A DNA stretch of 64,000 nt from Shewanella sp. UCD-KL21. GTDB taxonomy: Bacteria; Pseudomonadota; Gammaproteobacteria; Enterobacterales; Shewanellaceae. The notes below the pieces were generated by a model. It was not told where the DNA came from and searched no databases. It saw nothing but the letters and a program-made list of their open reading frames with translations. Position 1 is the first letter of the stretch; each line of letters starts with the position of its first letter. A program made the translations under genes and the position numbers. Of this stretch, positions 1-9,725 are shown piece after piece. The stretch is from the NCBI RefSeq assembly GCF_001957135.1, contig NZ_MPHK01000001.1:334646-398645 (forward strand), given 5' to 3'.

Positions 1-58
1 CTGGGTGATGAATTTTTTTGAACGTTATAAACTATAACGTGTAACCGAGAATAATCCC

Positions 59-832
59 ATGTTGGCGTTACCTCCTGAACAGCAACACGCAGTTCATCGT
101 TTGTATCAATACCGAAAATCTATTTCAACTAAGCCATTTGCAGCCAGAGGGAAAAAACTCATTCGCTGCCAGTGGTGCTTATTGGGAGAGATTTTCTGTA
201 CTTGCCAACATAGACAATATATCAATACTGAAGCTCACTTCATGCTAGTTATGTATGACGATGAAGTACTAAAGCCAACCAACAGTGGCCGTTTAATTGC
301 GGATTTAGTCCCTAATACTAGCGCTTATTTATGGTCTCGTACTGAGCCCAATAAACAAATGATTGCAGCGATCAACGACCCCAAATATCAGCCAATGCTG
401 ATATTTCCTCAGCAGTATGCCCAAGAAGGGCAATTGGTGGTGAGTCATCCTAGTCAATGTGATAATGCCGCTGCAGATAAAATACCGCTGCTAATTCTAT
501 TAGATGGTAGCTGGCGTCAAGCGATCAAAATGTTTCGTAAAAGCCCGTATTTACATACCTTGCCATTGTTTTCTTTTAGCCCTGAAACCTTAGCCAATTA
601 CGAATTAAGAAAAGGCAGCCATGATTTTCAGCTATCCACTGCTGAAGTTGCTGCACTGGCCCTTGAAGCAATTGATGAGCCATTAAACTCAAAAGCATTG
701 AGCTCGTGGTTTAATTTATTTGTTGAGTCGTCGTTACTGGGAAGAAATCGTCGTTTAAAAGAAGATATCATTCCCATTGAAAATTATATTCAGCAGTTTG
801 AACAAGCAATGCTAAACGCAGCGGCTAAATAG
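59..832 (+). CDS. DTW-domain protein, probable tRNA aminocarboxypropyltransferase (TapT/YfiP-like)
   Basis: Members of the DTW family (E. coli TapT/YfiP) attach the aminocarboxypropyl group of SAM to uridine in tRNA (acp3U). The 257-residue protein has the family's N-terminal cysteine cluster (C37, C40, C47, C49) and a variant of the DTW signature, Asp-Gly-Ser-Trp at about residues 149-152, followed by R-Q-A. The signature has Ser where Thr is usual. It begins with ATG and is followed 44 bp later by a small gene on the same strand. In E. coli the homologue is adjacent to patZ, and a PatZ-type gene lies about 5 kb away here. Family assignment is fairly sure; the tRNA substrate is inferred. Confidence 0.8.
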   Translation: MLALPPEQQHAVHRLYQYRKSISTKPFAARGKKLIRCQWCLLGEIFCTCQHRQYINTEAHFMLVMYDDEVLKPTNSGRLIADLVPNTSAYLWSRTEPNKQMIAAINDPKYQPMLIFPQQYAQEGQLVVSHPSQCDNAAADKIPLLILLDGSWRQAIKMFRKSPYLHTLPLFSFSPETLANYELRKGSHDFQLSTAEVAALALEAIDEPLNSKALSSWFNLFVESSLLGRNRRLKEDIIPIENYIQQFEQAMLNAAAK

Positions 833-876
833 CGTTTAAATATCACCATAAAAGCAGCGGATGCGAGTGTTACTCT

Positions 877-1200
877 ATGTTAGAAAGTAAGTTGATTGTG
901 TTATATCGTCTAGAGCCCGGTTGTTTGGGCCCCGATGGCTTGGAGCACATACAAATATTTTGTGATTTAGCACAGCAAATGCTGGCAAGCCTTGATACAG
1001 CAACATGTCAGTGGCTTTTAGAGCCACGTTACAACAAACAACTTGATGAAATGGCGTACTGTTTAGCCAATAACATGTTATCTCGTGAGCAAGCCACTAA
1101 ATTTATGGTTCGCTTTGGCGATGATTTAGAGCAAGCTCAAGAAGCCTTCGAAGACAAATTAACCTTGTTAATCAATCAATACCTGTCTCGTAAACGCTAA
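877..1200 (+). CDS. small conserved-looking protein of unknown function
   Basis: A 107-residue, mostly helical, acidic protein that I do not recognise. It has no signal peptide or membrane segment. It lies 44 bp after the DTW gene on the same strand, so it may be cotranscribed with it. Codon use is like that of its neighbours and the frame is open over the whole gap, which supports a real gene. No function is proposed. Confidence 0.6.
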   Translation: MLESKLIVLYRLEPGCLGPDGLEHIQIFCDLAQQMLASLDTATCQWLLEPRYNKQLDEMAYCLANNMLSREQATKFMVRFGDDLEQAQEAFEDKLTLLINQYLSRKR

Positions 1201-1379
1201 CCTAGCTTGTTAATTTCAGCTTTAGGCGCCGATAATACTGTTTATTCTGTTGAGGAATAAAGCCGTGCTCACCTCAGGAGAGTATTTTATAAGTTGTTGT
1301 TTTATAAGCTTCAGAGTTTCAATTTTATCCGTATTAGCGTATAATTGCCTTCGCTTTAATCATTAATCTAGGCTCCAGT

Positions 1380-3386
1380 ATGCAAACTCCACCGTTTGAT
1401 AGTCCTTCGCCATTACTACATGACAACGCCGATTTAATGCAAAAGCTCGAGCAGCAATTTGGATTTAATCAGTTTAGAGAAGGGCAAATTGATGTAATTA
1501 AACATATTTTGTCAGGAGCATCTTCTTTAGCCATTTTCCCAACAGGCTCAGGTAAATCACTGTGCTATCAATTTAGTGCCTTACAACTGGCTAATGTCAC
1601 CTTAGTGGTCTCGCCCTTGCTTGCGTTAATGAAAGATCAAATCGCTTTTTTAAATGCTAAGGGGATCAATGCCGCCAGCATAGATTCAAGCTTAACTTTT
1701 GAGCAAACACAGCAGGTTATGCGCGATGTTCGCCGTGGGCATACAAAAATTTTAATGGTGTCAGTTGAGCGTTTTAAAAATGAACGTTTTAGGCAGTTTC
1801 TTAGCAGTATTGATATTTCATTATTAGTGGTTGATGAGGCTCATTGTATCTCTGAATGGGGCCACAACTTTAGGCCTGATTATTTAAAAATCCCAGCGTA
1901 TGTGCAGCAATTTAGTATTGCCCAAGTGTTGTTATTAACCGCCACCGCCACTGAAAAGGTCAAGCAGGATATGGCCAACCGTTTTGCTATTTTGCCGGAG
2001 CAAATTGTACAAACGGGTTTTTATCGTTCTAATTTAGATATCAGTATTAAACCTGTTGCTGAAGCCGCTAAGCAAGTGGAGTTAGTCAACACAGTATCGC
2101 AATGCACAGGTGCTGGGATTATCTATGTCACCTTGCAAAAAACCGCAGAAGATATCGCGGCTTTTTTAAGTGGTAACAATATTCAAGCCACCGCTTATCA
2201 TGCAGGACTGGATTCAGATCTGAGAAATCGCATCCAACAGCAATTTATGGATGGTCAAATCAACGTGATTGTTGCCACCATTGCCTTTGGTATGGGGATA
2301 GATAAAAGCAATATTCGTTTTGTGGTTCATTACGATTTACCGAAATCTATCGAAAACTACAGCCAAGAAATTGGCCGCGCAGGTCGAGACGGGCAATTGT
2401 CTCATTGTATTACTTTAGCCAACAAAGATGGCTTAAATACCATTGAAAACTTTGTTTATGGCGATACGCCAGAAGCCTCAGCGATCACCAAGTTGATAGA
2501 ACATATCAGCGCTGAAGTTGAACATGGCCGCTGGGAAATGCAAGAGTATGCCATTTCAACGAGCTGTAACATTAAACAGTTGCCGTTAAAAACCTTGTTA
2601 GTTCAACTTGAATTAGCCAACGTGGTGCAACCAAGTTTTGCTTATTTTGCTGAGTTTAAGTATCAATTTTTAATTGATAAACAGCAGCTGCTGGCCAGTT
2701 TTGATCCCCAGCGCCAAGCCTTTTTGCAGCAAATATTTGAGCATACCCGTTTTAAGAAAATATGGGGCCAACTGGATTTTGATAGCTTATATCAGCAATA
2801 TGGCGCAGACAGGCAACGGGTAGTAGCGGCGTTAGAATACCTCGCAGACAAACAATATATCCAGTTAGAAACCAAAAAAATAACCCAAGTGTTTAATGTT
2901 GATATTAATGCTTTAAGTAATCCAAACCTTATTGCAAGTTTGTCTGATTATTTCCAAAGTAATGAAGTCAAAGAGATAAAGCGTTTAAATCAGCTTATTA
3001 GCTTTTTTGAATCAACTGAGTGTATTACTGCTAAATTGGCACGTTATTTTGATGATCAGCAAGCACCCAGTCAATGTGGCCATTGCAGTGTCTGTCGTGG
3101 GCACATTGGAGTGTTGCCGCAACAGGCATTAGCGCCAATCACTCAATTAGCGTCATTGCAGCAGTATCTTAATGAGTTTTGCAATCATATGAACGCAAAA
3201 GGCATTATGCCGATATCTGTTGCGGTTCAAACTAAATTTCTAGCAGGTATTAGTGTGCCGATTTTTACCCGCAACAAAGTAAAGCAACTGTCAGGTTTTG
3301 GTTATTGCAGTCAGTATCGATATCAAGACATCGTTGATTATACCAATCACATAAACGGTAATAACTCAGATATGGGACAAGGTTAA
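1380..3386 (+). CDS. RecQ-family ATP-dependent DNA helicase
   Basis: A 3'-5' superfamily 2 DNA helicase of the RecQ group, acting in recombination and repair. Walker A (GSGKS) is at residues 53-60 and the DEAH box at 152-155, followed by the RecQ-typical C-I-S-E-W-G-H-[NF]-R-P stretch. The second RecA-like domain carries Q-E-I-G-R-A-G-R-D (motif VI). Near residues 566-572 a Cys-x2-Cys-x2-Cys cluster replaces the usual zinc-binding layout and no HRDC domain is evident. At 668 residues it is longer than E. coli RecQ and diverges in the C-terminal third, so it is probably a RecQ paralogue. The next small gene starts one base after its stop. Confidence 0.88.
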   Translation: MQTPPFDSPSPLLHDNADLMQKLEQQFGFNQFREGQIDVIKHILSGASSLAIFPTGSGKSLCYQFSALQLANVTLVVSPLLALMKDQIAFLNAKGINAASIDSSLTFEQTQQVMRDVRRGHTKILMVSVERFKNERFRQFLSSIDISLLVVDEAHCISEWGHNFRPDYLKIPAYVQQFSIAQVLLLTATATEKVKQDMANRFAILPEQIVQTGFYRSNLDISIKPVAEAAKQVELVNTVSQCTGAGIIYVTLQKTAEDIAAFLSGNNIQATAYHAGLDSDLRNRIQQQFMDGQINVIVATIAFGMGIDKSNIRFVVHYDLPKSIENYSQEIGRAGRDGQLSHCITLANKDGLNTIENFVYGDTPEASAITKLIEHISAEVEHGRWEMQEYAISTSCNIKQLPLKTLLVQLELANVVQPSFAYFAEFKYQFLIDKQQLLASFDPQRQAFLQQIFEHTRFKKIWGQLDFDSLYQQYGADRQRVVAALEYLADKQYIQLETKKITQVFNVDINALSNPNLIASLSDYFQSNEVKEIKRLNQLISFFESTECITAKLARYFDDQQAPSQCGHCSVCRGHIGVLPQQALAPITQLASLQQYLNEFCNHMNAKGIMPISVAVQTKFLAGISVPIFTRNKVKQLSGFGYCSQYRYQDIVDYTNHINGNNSDMGQG

Positions 3387-3387
3387 T

Positions 3388-3666
3388 ATGAAGAAGAAAG
3401 CCGTAGACGCACTACTTAAAAAGCATGAAAAACTTAACCATATTGAAGGGGTTAAAGTTGTTTCCCATACTCAGCGTGAAAAAGAAGAGTGGGTTTTCCA
3501 TACCTTGATGTTAGCGGGTTACGATGTCGCATTTAAATTTAAGCGAACTAAAAAATATAAGAGCTTGCAGGATCAACTTGTGAGTTTAGTTTATTACCCT
3601 GAAGAGCAAACTGTGGCTGGATTCAGTGTAGAGATTATGCAGGTTGTGCGGGTTAAACGTTGTTAA
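3388..3666 (+). CDS. small basic protein of unknown function
   Basis: A 92-residue lysine-rich protein that starts immediately after the stop codon of the RecQ-like helicase, so the two are almost certainly cotranscribed. It has a basic helical N-terminus and a mixed alpha/beta C-terminus, with no signal peptide or membrane segment. I do not recognise the family. Coupling to the helicase suggests a role related to nucleic acids, but this is inference only. Confidence 0.6.
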   Translation: MKKKAVDALLKKHEKLNHIEGVKVVSHTQREKEEWVFHTLMLAGYDVAFKFKRTKKYKSLQDQLVSLVYYPEEQTVAGFSVEIMQVVRVKRC

Positions 3667-3698
3667 ATTATTGCCTTGGATCTAGATAAATATTAAAC

Positions 3699-3744
3699 AG
3701 CGTTAGCAGATGCACCATGGTTATTTGGGTTATCTGCTGACGCT
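3699..3744. terminator. inverted repeat between convergent genes, possible bidirectional terminator
   Basis: Arms at 3699-3711 and 3732-3744 pair over 13 positions (one G-T wobble) around a 20-base loop. The hairpin lies between the convergent 92-residue gene and the secreted-protein gene. There is no strong U-run, so Rho-independent termination is only probable. Confidence 0.5.
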
Positions 3745-3778
3745 TTGTTATAAGGCTGTTTAGCCTTGTCCCCACACA

Positions 3779-4342
3779 TTAATTTGAATAGTGGTAATCA
3801 CCTTTAGCTTGCCAAATACGGTATCTTAACGTTGCATCTTCAGGTAGGTAAAATACCTTTGGTAAACGGCTATCATAATTGATGGTCAAGCTTTGTCCCA
3901 TTGGCACAAATTTAGCCGTTTTAGGCTCTTTACACATCATCATAGTACTTGGCCCTGCCGTTATATTATCAACGCTATAAAACGGATATCCCCAGCCTGA
4001 TAAATTCTGCTCCACCAACTTGCCACTTAGCCTATGGTGATTACAATCTACCATCTTATTTTGGCCAATTTGTATTTCAATTTTATAATTCGCCTCATCA
4101 TCACGTTGTGCTAATTCAAGTATATGCTGGACTTGCTTAGCCGCTGGCTTTGGAAACATCTTTACATTGTCAATTAGCTGATAATTTTCATGAGTATTTT
4201 TATGCATGGTTATCATTGCGGGTTGACTAAATTGGTTAGGCACTGGGCTAGTGGCATAAGCGGGTACTATTATTGTCGCCCACATACTTAATAACGTTGC
4301 AATAGGTAGCTTATTTAATTGGTTTTTAAGTGAAATTTTCAT
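3779..4342 (-). CDS. secreted (periplasmic) protein of unknown function
   Basis: A 187-residue protein with an N-terminal signal peptide: a basic start (K-I-S-L-K), a hydrophobic core, and a probable A-Y-A cleavage site near residue 30. The mature part contains a cysteine pair that could form a disulfide. No known domain is recognised. It begins at ATG with a purine-rich stretch upstream, is transcribed alone, and converges on the small gene after the helicase. Confidence 0.6.
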   Translation of the reverse strand: MKISLKNQLNKLPIATLLSMWATIIVPAYATSPVPNQFSQPAMITMHKNTHENYQLIDNVKMFPKPAAKQVQHILELAQRDDEANYKIEIQIGQNKMVDCNHHRLSGKLVEQNLSGWGYPFYSVDNITAGPSTMMMCKEPKTAKFVPMGQSLTINYDSRLPKVFYLPEDATLRYRIWQAKGDYHYSN

Positions 4343-4497
4343 ATGGTTTCTCTTTTGTAAAATGTTATTGTTGTGCTTGTTATTGTTTTAAACGTACCGA
4401 ATGCTTAAAAGGGTTATTTTTTTCAATTTAATTTTTTAGCATTTAAGTATAGCGTTACCTTTGCTGGGCTTACATTGACTTATATAAATCATAGGAT

Positions 4498-5517
4498 GTG
4501 AAATTGAAGACGAGTTTAGAAAATTCTGCGCAAATACTCAGAATGGCAGTGCCGCAAATGTCAGCGCTTAATATACCGGTTACCCCAGAAAATTATGCCA
4601 TTTGGTATCAGTATTATGCGGAAACAAATTTAGACTTAAAACGTGCGATCGATGGTTTAATTGCCAATAAAGTCGAGTTTACCGCTGCGGTTAACCAAGG
4701 TCTTTATAACAATTTTATTCAAGAGCAGTCTCCTGAAGTCATTGATAATGTTCAAATTGAAACTAAATTACTCATTAATAGCTTATACAGCAAGATAAGT
4801 CAGCTTTCTTCTGGTACCAGTGACTTTTCATCAAGCTTACATTCTTTAAACGATGAGCTGCAGTCAAATCCAAGTCCACAATTACTCAACGAGTTAATCG
4901 TCAATATTAGCGCTGAAGTGGAGAAGGTGCTATTAAACAATGATTTAATGAAAGCCGACATAGACTCTCTGGGTAATGAATTAACCACCTTAAAAGATGA
5001 AATGACCAGTTTAAGTAAAGTGGCAATGACCGATGAATTAACCTCGTTAAATAATCGCCGTGCCTATGAGGTGTTTGCTTTAGAGCAAGTGAGTTTGTTT
5101 AGCCATAGCAATATACCTTGTTGCCTATTAATGGTAGATATCGATTTCTTTAAAAAATTCAATGATACTTATGGTCATCTAGTTGGCGATAAAGTACTGG
5201 CATTTGTGGCTTTTGCATTAAAACAAACGGTAAAAGGTAATGATTTCGTTGCCCGCTATGGCGGTGAAGAGTTTGTGATTTTATTGCCTAATACTGAGCT
5301 ACAAGATGCCTTAACGGTGGCTGAGCAAATTAAAAATCGTATTGCAGATAAACAGCTCACCATAGGTAAAGAGAAAAAGCAGCACTTAGGCAATATCACA
5401 GTATCGATTGGCGCAGCAGAAATTCACCCTGGAGATGATGGTGAAACCTGGTTAAGCCGCGCTGATGAAATGCTGTATCAAGCGAAATCATCAGGTCGCA
5501 ATTGTGTCAAAGGCTAA
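4498..5517 (+). CDS. diguanylate cyclase (GGDEF domain)
   Basis: Makes cyclic di-GMP from two GTP. The C-terminal GGDEF domain (about residues 175-339) has an intact GGEEF active-site signature at residues 255-259 and the usual D-I-D-x-F-K-x-x-N-D stretch. The position of the inhibitory I-site (RxxD just upstream) reads K-G-N-D, so product inhibition through that site is doubtful. The N-terminal ~170 residues are helical with no membrane segment and no recognised sensor. I use the GTG at 4498; the TTG at 4504 sits better with respect to the AGGA upstream and is an alternative. It overlaps the convergent acetyltransferase gene by 4 bp at the 3' ends. Confidence 0.85.
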   Translation: MKLKTSLENSAQILRMAVPQMSALNIPVTPENYAIWYQYYAETNLDLKRAIDGLIANKVEFTAAVNQGLYNNFIQEQSPEVIDNVQIETKLLINSLYSKISQLSSGTSDFSSSLHSLNDELQSNPSPQLLNELIVNISAEVEKVLLNNDLMKADIDSLGNELTTLKDEMTSLSKVAMTDELTSLNNRRAYEVFALEQVSLFSHSNIPCCLLMVDIDFFKKFNDTYGHLVGDKVLAFVAFALKQTVKGNDFVARYGGEEFVILLPNTELQDALTVAEQIKNRIADKQLTIGKEKKQHLGNITVSIGAAEIHPGDDGETWLSRADEMLYQAKSSGRNCVKG

Positions 5518-8258
5518 TGTTTGTCAGCAGAGTCAATACCCGCTGTAGCTTGCGGGTCAGCTTGATGTTGTGGGAGATCCATATGCATCTTAATCAGGTG
5601 CTCATCCATATCAAAAGATACCGTAAAGCCAAGCCCTTTGGCGAGGTTTGCCATACTGCGGTTTTCAAACATGGTAAAGCCCGCTAACACTGGGGTATTA
5701 GTGGTTTTATAATAGTTAATCAGTTTTTCTAATAGCATTTTACCTAAACCAATACCTTGATAATCGCCGCGCACCGCCATGGCAAATTCAGCTTCTGTAT
5801 TATCAGGATCAGTCGATGCTCGCACCGCACCTAAGGTGATAGCCTCACCGTTTTCATCTTCGGCTGTAGCGATAAATGCCATTTCTCTGGCGTAATCTAT
5901 TTGTGTTAAAACCGCCATTTCCTCATGGGTCATTTTTGAGCGAACGCCAAAGTAGCGTTTATAGCGGTCTTCATCACTGAGTGAATTATCAAAGGCTAAA
6001 TGCTTTGGTTCATCTTCAGGAAGAATGGGCCTGAGCATCACTTTAAGTCCATTTTTTAAGGTGGCTTTTTGTTCTAACTCTTTTGGGTATGGCATGATCG
6101 CTAAGCGCGCTTTGGGATCAATATCAGTGCAATTGAGCTTCATGTTAACGTCAAGCAAGGTAATAGTCTCACCCGCGGCGAGCACAGGGTTAAGATCCAA
6201 AGATGCGATTTCAGGGCAGTCGATAATCAGGTGCGATATTTGGGTGAGCATCACACACAATGCATTCATGTCTAAACCAAGAGGCAAATGTCTGTCTCTG
6301 AGTTTGTGGGTTTTCAACGCCTGAATAACCATATAGCGCGCCAGCGCCATATTAAGTGGCGGTAGGGCAACGGCTGCATCACGTGTCGGGTCCCATTCTG
6401 AGCCGCCTTCACCAAGGCAAATCGCAGGCCCAAATACGGGATCATTAATCACAGAGACTCGCACTTCTTGAGCGCCTGCGGTTAACGCCATCTTTTGCAC
6501 TATCATGCCATCAATTTCAGCGTCAGGATTAGTATCTTTGACTCTGGAGCTGATGGATTGCGCTGCCTGAAACACTTCTTCTGCATTACTGAGGTTTAGC
6601 ACCACGCCATGGACATCGGATTTATACATCAAATCAGGCGATTGAACTTTAAGGGCAACAGGAAAGCCCAATTTTTTGGCAATGCTTACCGCTTGCTCCG
6701 CGCTGCTGGCAAATTCTGTGTCTATGGTATTTAAGCCATAGGCTTTTAAAATATCACTGGCTTCATGGGTTTCGAGAATATATCTATGATTGGCTTGGGC
6801 TTTTTGTAATAAGTCCCGTGCGGTTTTAGTGTCAGTGGGAATATTATCAGGTATAGATTGCGGCACTTCTTGCAGTAGCTTTTGATTTCGGCGGTATTCG
6901 ACCATATGCATAAAGGCTTTCACGGCGCCTTCTGGAGTTCGATAAGTAGGAATCCCCGCTTTACTAAATAACTTTCTTGCGGTGTAGGCGGAATCCTCAC
7001 CACTCCAGTTAGTTAAAATATTTAACTTATTTCGATTACTATGGCCTTTAATTACATCAATTAAGCTCTGGGCGATTTGTTCACTTTCTTCTAATGCCGA
7101 TGGTGAGTGCAATACTAAAATAGCATCCATCTCTTGGCTATCCATCAATATACTTAGTGCTTGGCCATAACGTTTACTGTCAGCATCACCGACAATATCG
7201 ATCGGATTTTGACCCGACCAGGTTGTTGGCAATATGCCATTTAATTGAGTGATGGTGTCATCGGACAATTGCGCCAGTTTACCGCCTTTAATAATTAGTT
7301 CATCAGCGGCTAATACTGCAGGGCCGCCACCATTACTGATGATAGCAACTCGCTCACCTTTTAATGGCGTCGAGTGGGCCAAACTTTCAACTGCGGCAAA
7401 CAGTTCAATTAAGTCATGCACCCGCAACATACCGCCACGCTTAAAGGCGGCATCATAGACAGCATCATTGCCGCCTTTACCGCCGGTGTGCAACATTGCG
7501 GCCTTAACGCCTTCTGCGCTGCGACCTGATTTAATCACAAATATGGGTTTATTACGGGCTGCTGCGCGCGCTGCGGATAAAAAGTGACGTTTCTCACTGA
7601 TAGAGTCGATATAAAGCATAATCGCGCTGGTGCGGCTATCACGGCCTAAGTAATCCAGTAATTCATCAAAATCAATATCAGATGCATCACCTAAAGATAT
7701 AAACGATGAAAAGCCGATGTCTTTATTGTTAGCCCAATCCAGCACTGTGGTACAAATGGCTGCAGATTGTGACACAAATGCAATTTTGCCTTTTTTAGCG
7801 CCGGTGTGCGCTAGGCTGGCATTAAGACCAATGGTGGGAATAATCATCCCTAAACTATTTGAACCCAATATTCGCATGCCGTAACGTTTGGCGTTTTGCA
7901 GTGTTTGGGTTAACAGGCTAACACCATGTTCATCAAACTCATCAGCCATGCCTGAGGCCATAATGATCGTAATTTTACAGCCAAACTGCGCCAATGTTTC
8001 GACAATATCTGGTACGCGACTGGCGCGAGTACATATTACGGCTAAATCGGGCTTGATGGGTAATGCTTCAATATTGGGGTAAGCCAATACGCCCATAACG
8101 GCAGAGTATTTAGGGGTTACGGGCATAATGGGCCCTGAAAAGCCGCTGGCCAATAAGTTTTTCATCAACACGCGCCCTGCGCGCTTTTCACTATTTGAGG
8201 CACCAATAACGGCGATGGAAGTGGGTTTAAATAATGTGTGAATACTTCTTTGGCTCAT
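5514..8258 (-). CDS. bifunctional acyl-CoA synthetase-like / GNAT protein lysine acetyltransferase (PatZ/Pat type)
   Basis: Acetylates lysines of metabolic enzymes such as acetyl-CoA synthetase. The order is CoA-binding Rossmann domain (about residues 8-130), succinyl-CoA-synthetase-like flavodoxin fold, ATP-grasp domain (about 490-700), and a C-terminal GNAT domain (about 735-895) with the acetyl-CoA-binding R-G-x-x-Q-G-x-G-L-G motif. This is the full length and layout of the Pat/YfiQ family. A His-Thr-Gly-Gly motif near residue 258 resembles the phospho-histidine site of active ADP-forming synthetases. Start ATG is preceded by GAGGG. A LysR-type gene lies 19 bp upstream on the same strand and probably shares its transcript. 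Confidence 0.88.
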   Translation of the reverse strand: MSQRSIHTLFKPTSIAVIGASNSEKRAGRVLMKNLLASGFSGPIMPVTPKYSAVMGVLAYPNIEALPIKPDLAVICTRASRVPDIVETLAQFGCKITIIMASGMADEFDEHGVSLLTQTLQNAKRYGMRILGSNSLGMIIPTIGLNASLAHTGAKKGKIAFVSQSAAICTTVLDWANNKDIGFSSFISLGDASDIDFDELLDYLGRDSRTSAIMLYIDSISEKRHFLSAARAAARNKPIFVIKSGRSAEGVKAAMLHTGGKGGNDAVYDAAFKRGGMLRVHDLIELFAAVESLAHSTPLKGERVAIISNGGGPAVLAADELIIKGGKLAQLSDDTITQLNGILPTTWSGQNPIDIVGDADSKRYGQALSILMDSQEMDAILVLHSPSALEESEQIAQSLIDVIKGHSNRNKLNILTNWSGEDSAYTARKLFSKAGIPTYRTPEGAVKAFMHMVEYRRNQKLLQEVPQSIPDNIPTDTKTARDLLQKAQANHRYILETHEASDILKAYGLNTIDTEFASSAEQAVSIAKKLGFPVALKVQSPDLMYKSDVHGVVLNLSNAEEVFQAAQSISSRVKDTNPDAEIDGMIVQKMALTAGAQEVRVSVINDPVFGPAICLGEGGSEWDPTRDAAVALPPLNMALARYMVIQALKTHKLRDRHLPLGLDMNALCVMLTQISHLIIDCPEIASLDLNPVLAAGETITLLDVNMKLNCTDIDPKARLAIMPYPKELEQKATLKNGLKVMLRPILPEDEPKHLAFDNSLSDEDRYKRYFGVRSKMTHEEMAVLTQIDYAREMAFIATAEDENGEAITLGAVRASTDPDNTEAEFAMAVRGDYQGIGLGKMLLEKLINYYKTTNTPVLAGFTMFENRSMANLAKGLGFTVSFDMDEHLIKMHMDLPQHQADPQATAGIDSADKH

Positions 8259-8277
8259 AATACCCTCAGCATAATCA

Positions 8278-9075
8278 TTAACGCGTGGTAATTGCTTGTA
8301 ATAAAACGTTTTTACATATCTCTGATAGCCATACTATTTTGGCTTCATGGCGCCGCGATGAACTACAAATAATCGCCATGTCTATGGCGACTTCTTTATC
8401 GTGCAATTCAGCATCGATTTTAAAATTATAGGAGTAATGATCGGCCAGTAATTGCCGATGCAAACTATAGTTGTCGGTAATGATTGTTGGATTATGGTTT
8501 TCATTTAATTCACGAAAATATTCAACATGCTCATTTAAATCATCAACTAATAGCTTTACAAATTCCCCTTGCTCATTGCCCACTTTAGCAACATAACCTG
8601 AAGCGATTTTTTTCTGATACAGCTGCTGCGGTCTGTCTCGCAATGATTGCACGCCGATATCAATGGAGCCGTCGATCAAGCCATCATTGCTGGATTTTCG
8701 CCATTGCCTTAACTCTACGGTGGCATTGGTTTGTTTGCGTAATTCATTGATTAGGCTTTTACCCATTAATACCATCAAGGGTTCGCCTAAGTGCACTGAA
8801 ATGAACTGCAGGTTTTTGGGGTCAAAGTATTCTGGCTCTAGGGCTAAGCTAATTTGCTCGATAGAGCTTTGGATTTGCGGGGCGATTTTATCGGCATAAC
8901 TGGTGGGTTGTAGGCCATTAGCGGTGCGAATAAATAACGGATCGCTTAGTTCTTCACGTAATTGAGCCAATACTTTTGAGACAAATGATTGTGAGCGACC
9001 CAGTTGCTTGGCGGCTTTTTGGGTCGAACCTGATCTATACAGGGTGACAAACACATTCAGTGCATTCAAATCCAT
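8278..9075 (-). CDS. LysR-family transcriptional regulator
   Basis: A winged helix-turn-helix at residues 1-62 (M-D-L-N-A-L-N-V-F start, S-x-S-x-V-S-K recognition helix) is followed by a short effector-binding domain. At 265 residues it is smaller than the usual ~300. It lies just upstream of the acetyltransferase gene, and is divergent from the membrane/HlyD pair. Either could be its target; the effector is not known. Confidence 0.8.
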   Translation of the reverse strand: MDLNALNVFVTLYRSGSTQKAAKQLGRSQSFVSKVLAQLREELSDPLFIRTANGLQPTSYADKIAPQIQSSIEQISLALEPEYFDPKNLQFISVHLGEPLMVLMGKSLINELRKQTNATVELRQWRKSSNDGLIDGSIDIGVQSLRDRPQQLYQKKIASGYVAKVGNEQGEFVKLLVDDLNEHVEYFRELNENHNPTIITDNYSLHRQLLADHYSYNFKIDAELHDKEVAIDMAIICSSSRRHEAKIVWLSEICKNVLLQAITTR

Positions 9076-9239
9076 GAGATACCGATAAATAAGTGCAATT
9101 TAACAATATATTACACTATAAATCCGCAACGGACATTGGGACTAAAGTAAATAGTTCATTTGGAATATCGGTTATTCCATTTGTAATCGCAGATATTGAT
9201 AACATCCTTGGCATATCTGGTCATTTTATTGGAAGGTCT

Positions 9240-9725
9240 ATGAGTCATGACGTTGCTAACGAGGTGGTAAACCCACCTAAGATAAATAAGTTAGTCTTAG
9301 TTTTAAAAAAATTATCATTGTTAGTTTTTTCACTGTTTATTATTGGGCTGTTAAGTTATGGCTTTTCGTTACTTACTCAAATACACGGTAAGCAATTAGT
9401 CGAAGACTATTTTGTTAATGGCTACCCCAGCATTTTAACCCTGCTAGATTCTGAATTTTTCATGGGCTTTGTGTTTGTTGTGACCATTATGATCATTTGC
9501 TATGTACTGCTGTTATTTTGGAAATTACATGAAGTGGCGGTTCACAAGGCTGAAGCGATGTCGAGCGCCCATACCCAAATTGTGTTTGCCTTATCTTTAT
9601 GTGGTTTGTTTATTGATAAAACCTGGTGGGTACTGGCGATCATCATTGCTTTTGGTCGTTGGGATGTATTGTCTAAGCGATTATCAAGCATCATCAGCAA
9701 TGGCATCAAAGGAGATAAATCATGA
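9240..9725 (+). CDS. small multi-pass inner membrane protein, partner of the HlyD-type protein
   Basis: A 161-residue protein with a cytoplasmic N-terminus and about three to four hydrophobic helices (residues ~25-50, 75-100, 115-140). I chose the ATG at 9240 because a strong GGAAGG lies just upstream; an in-frame start at 9093 would run through the divergent promoter region. Its stop overlaps the ATG of the HlyD-type gene (ATGA), indicating translational coupling. Similar small membrane proteins accompany YibH/AaeA-type adaptors, but the substrate is unknown. Confidence 0.7.
   Translation: MSHDVANEVVNPPKINKLVLVLKKLSLLVFSLFIIGLLSYGFSLLTQIHGKQLVEDYFVNGYPSILTLLDSEFFMGFVFVVTIMIICYVLLLFWKLHEVAVHKAEAMSSAHTQIVFALSLCGLFIDKTWWVLAIIIAFGRWDVLSKRLSSIISNGIKGDKS

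Noticed and set aside
9093..9239. Longer N-terminus of the small membrane protein
   Set aside because: The ATG at 9240 has a strong GGAAGG site, and the extension would occupy the divergent promoter region with the LysR gene.
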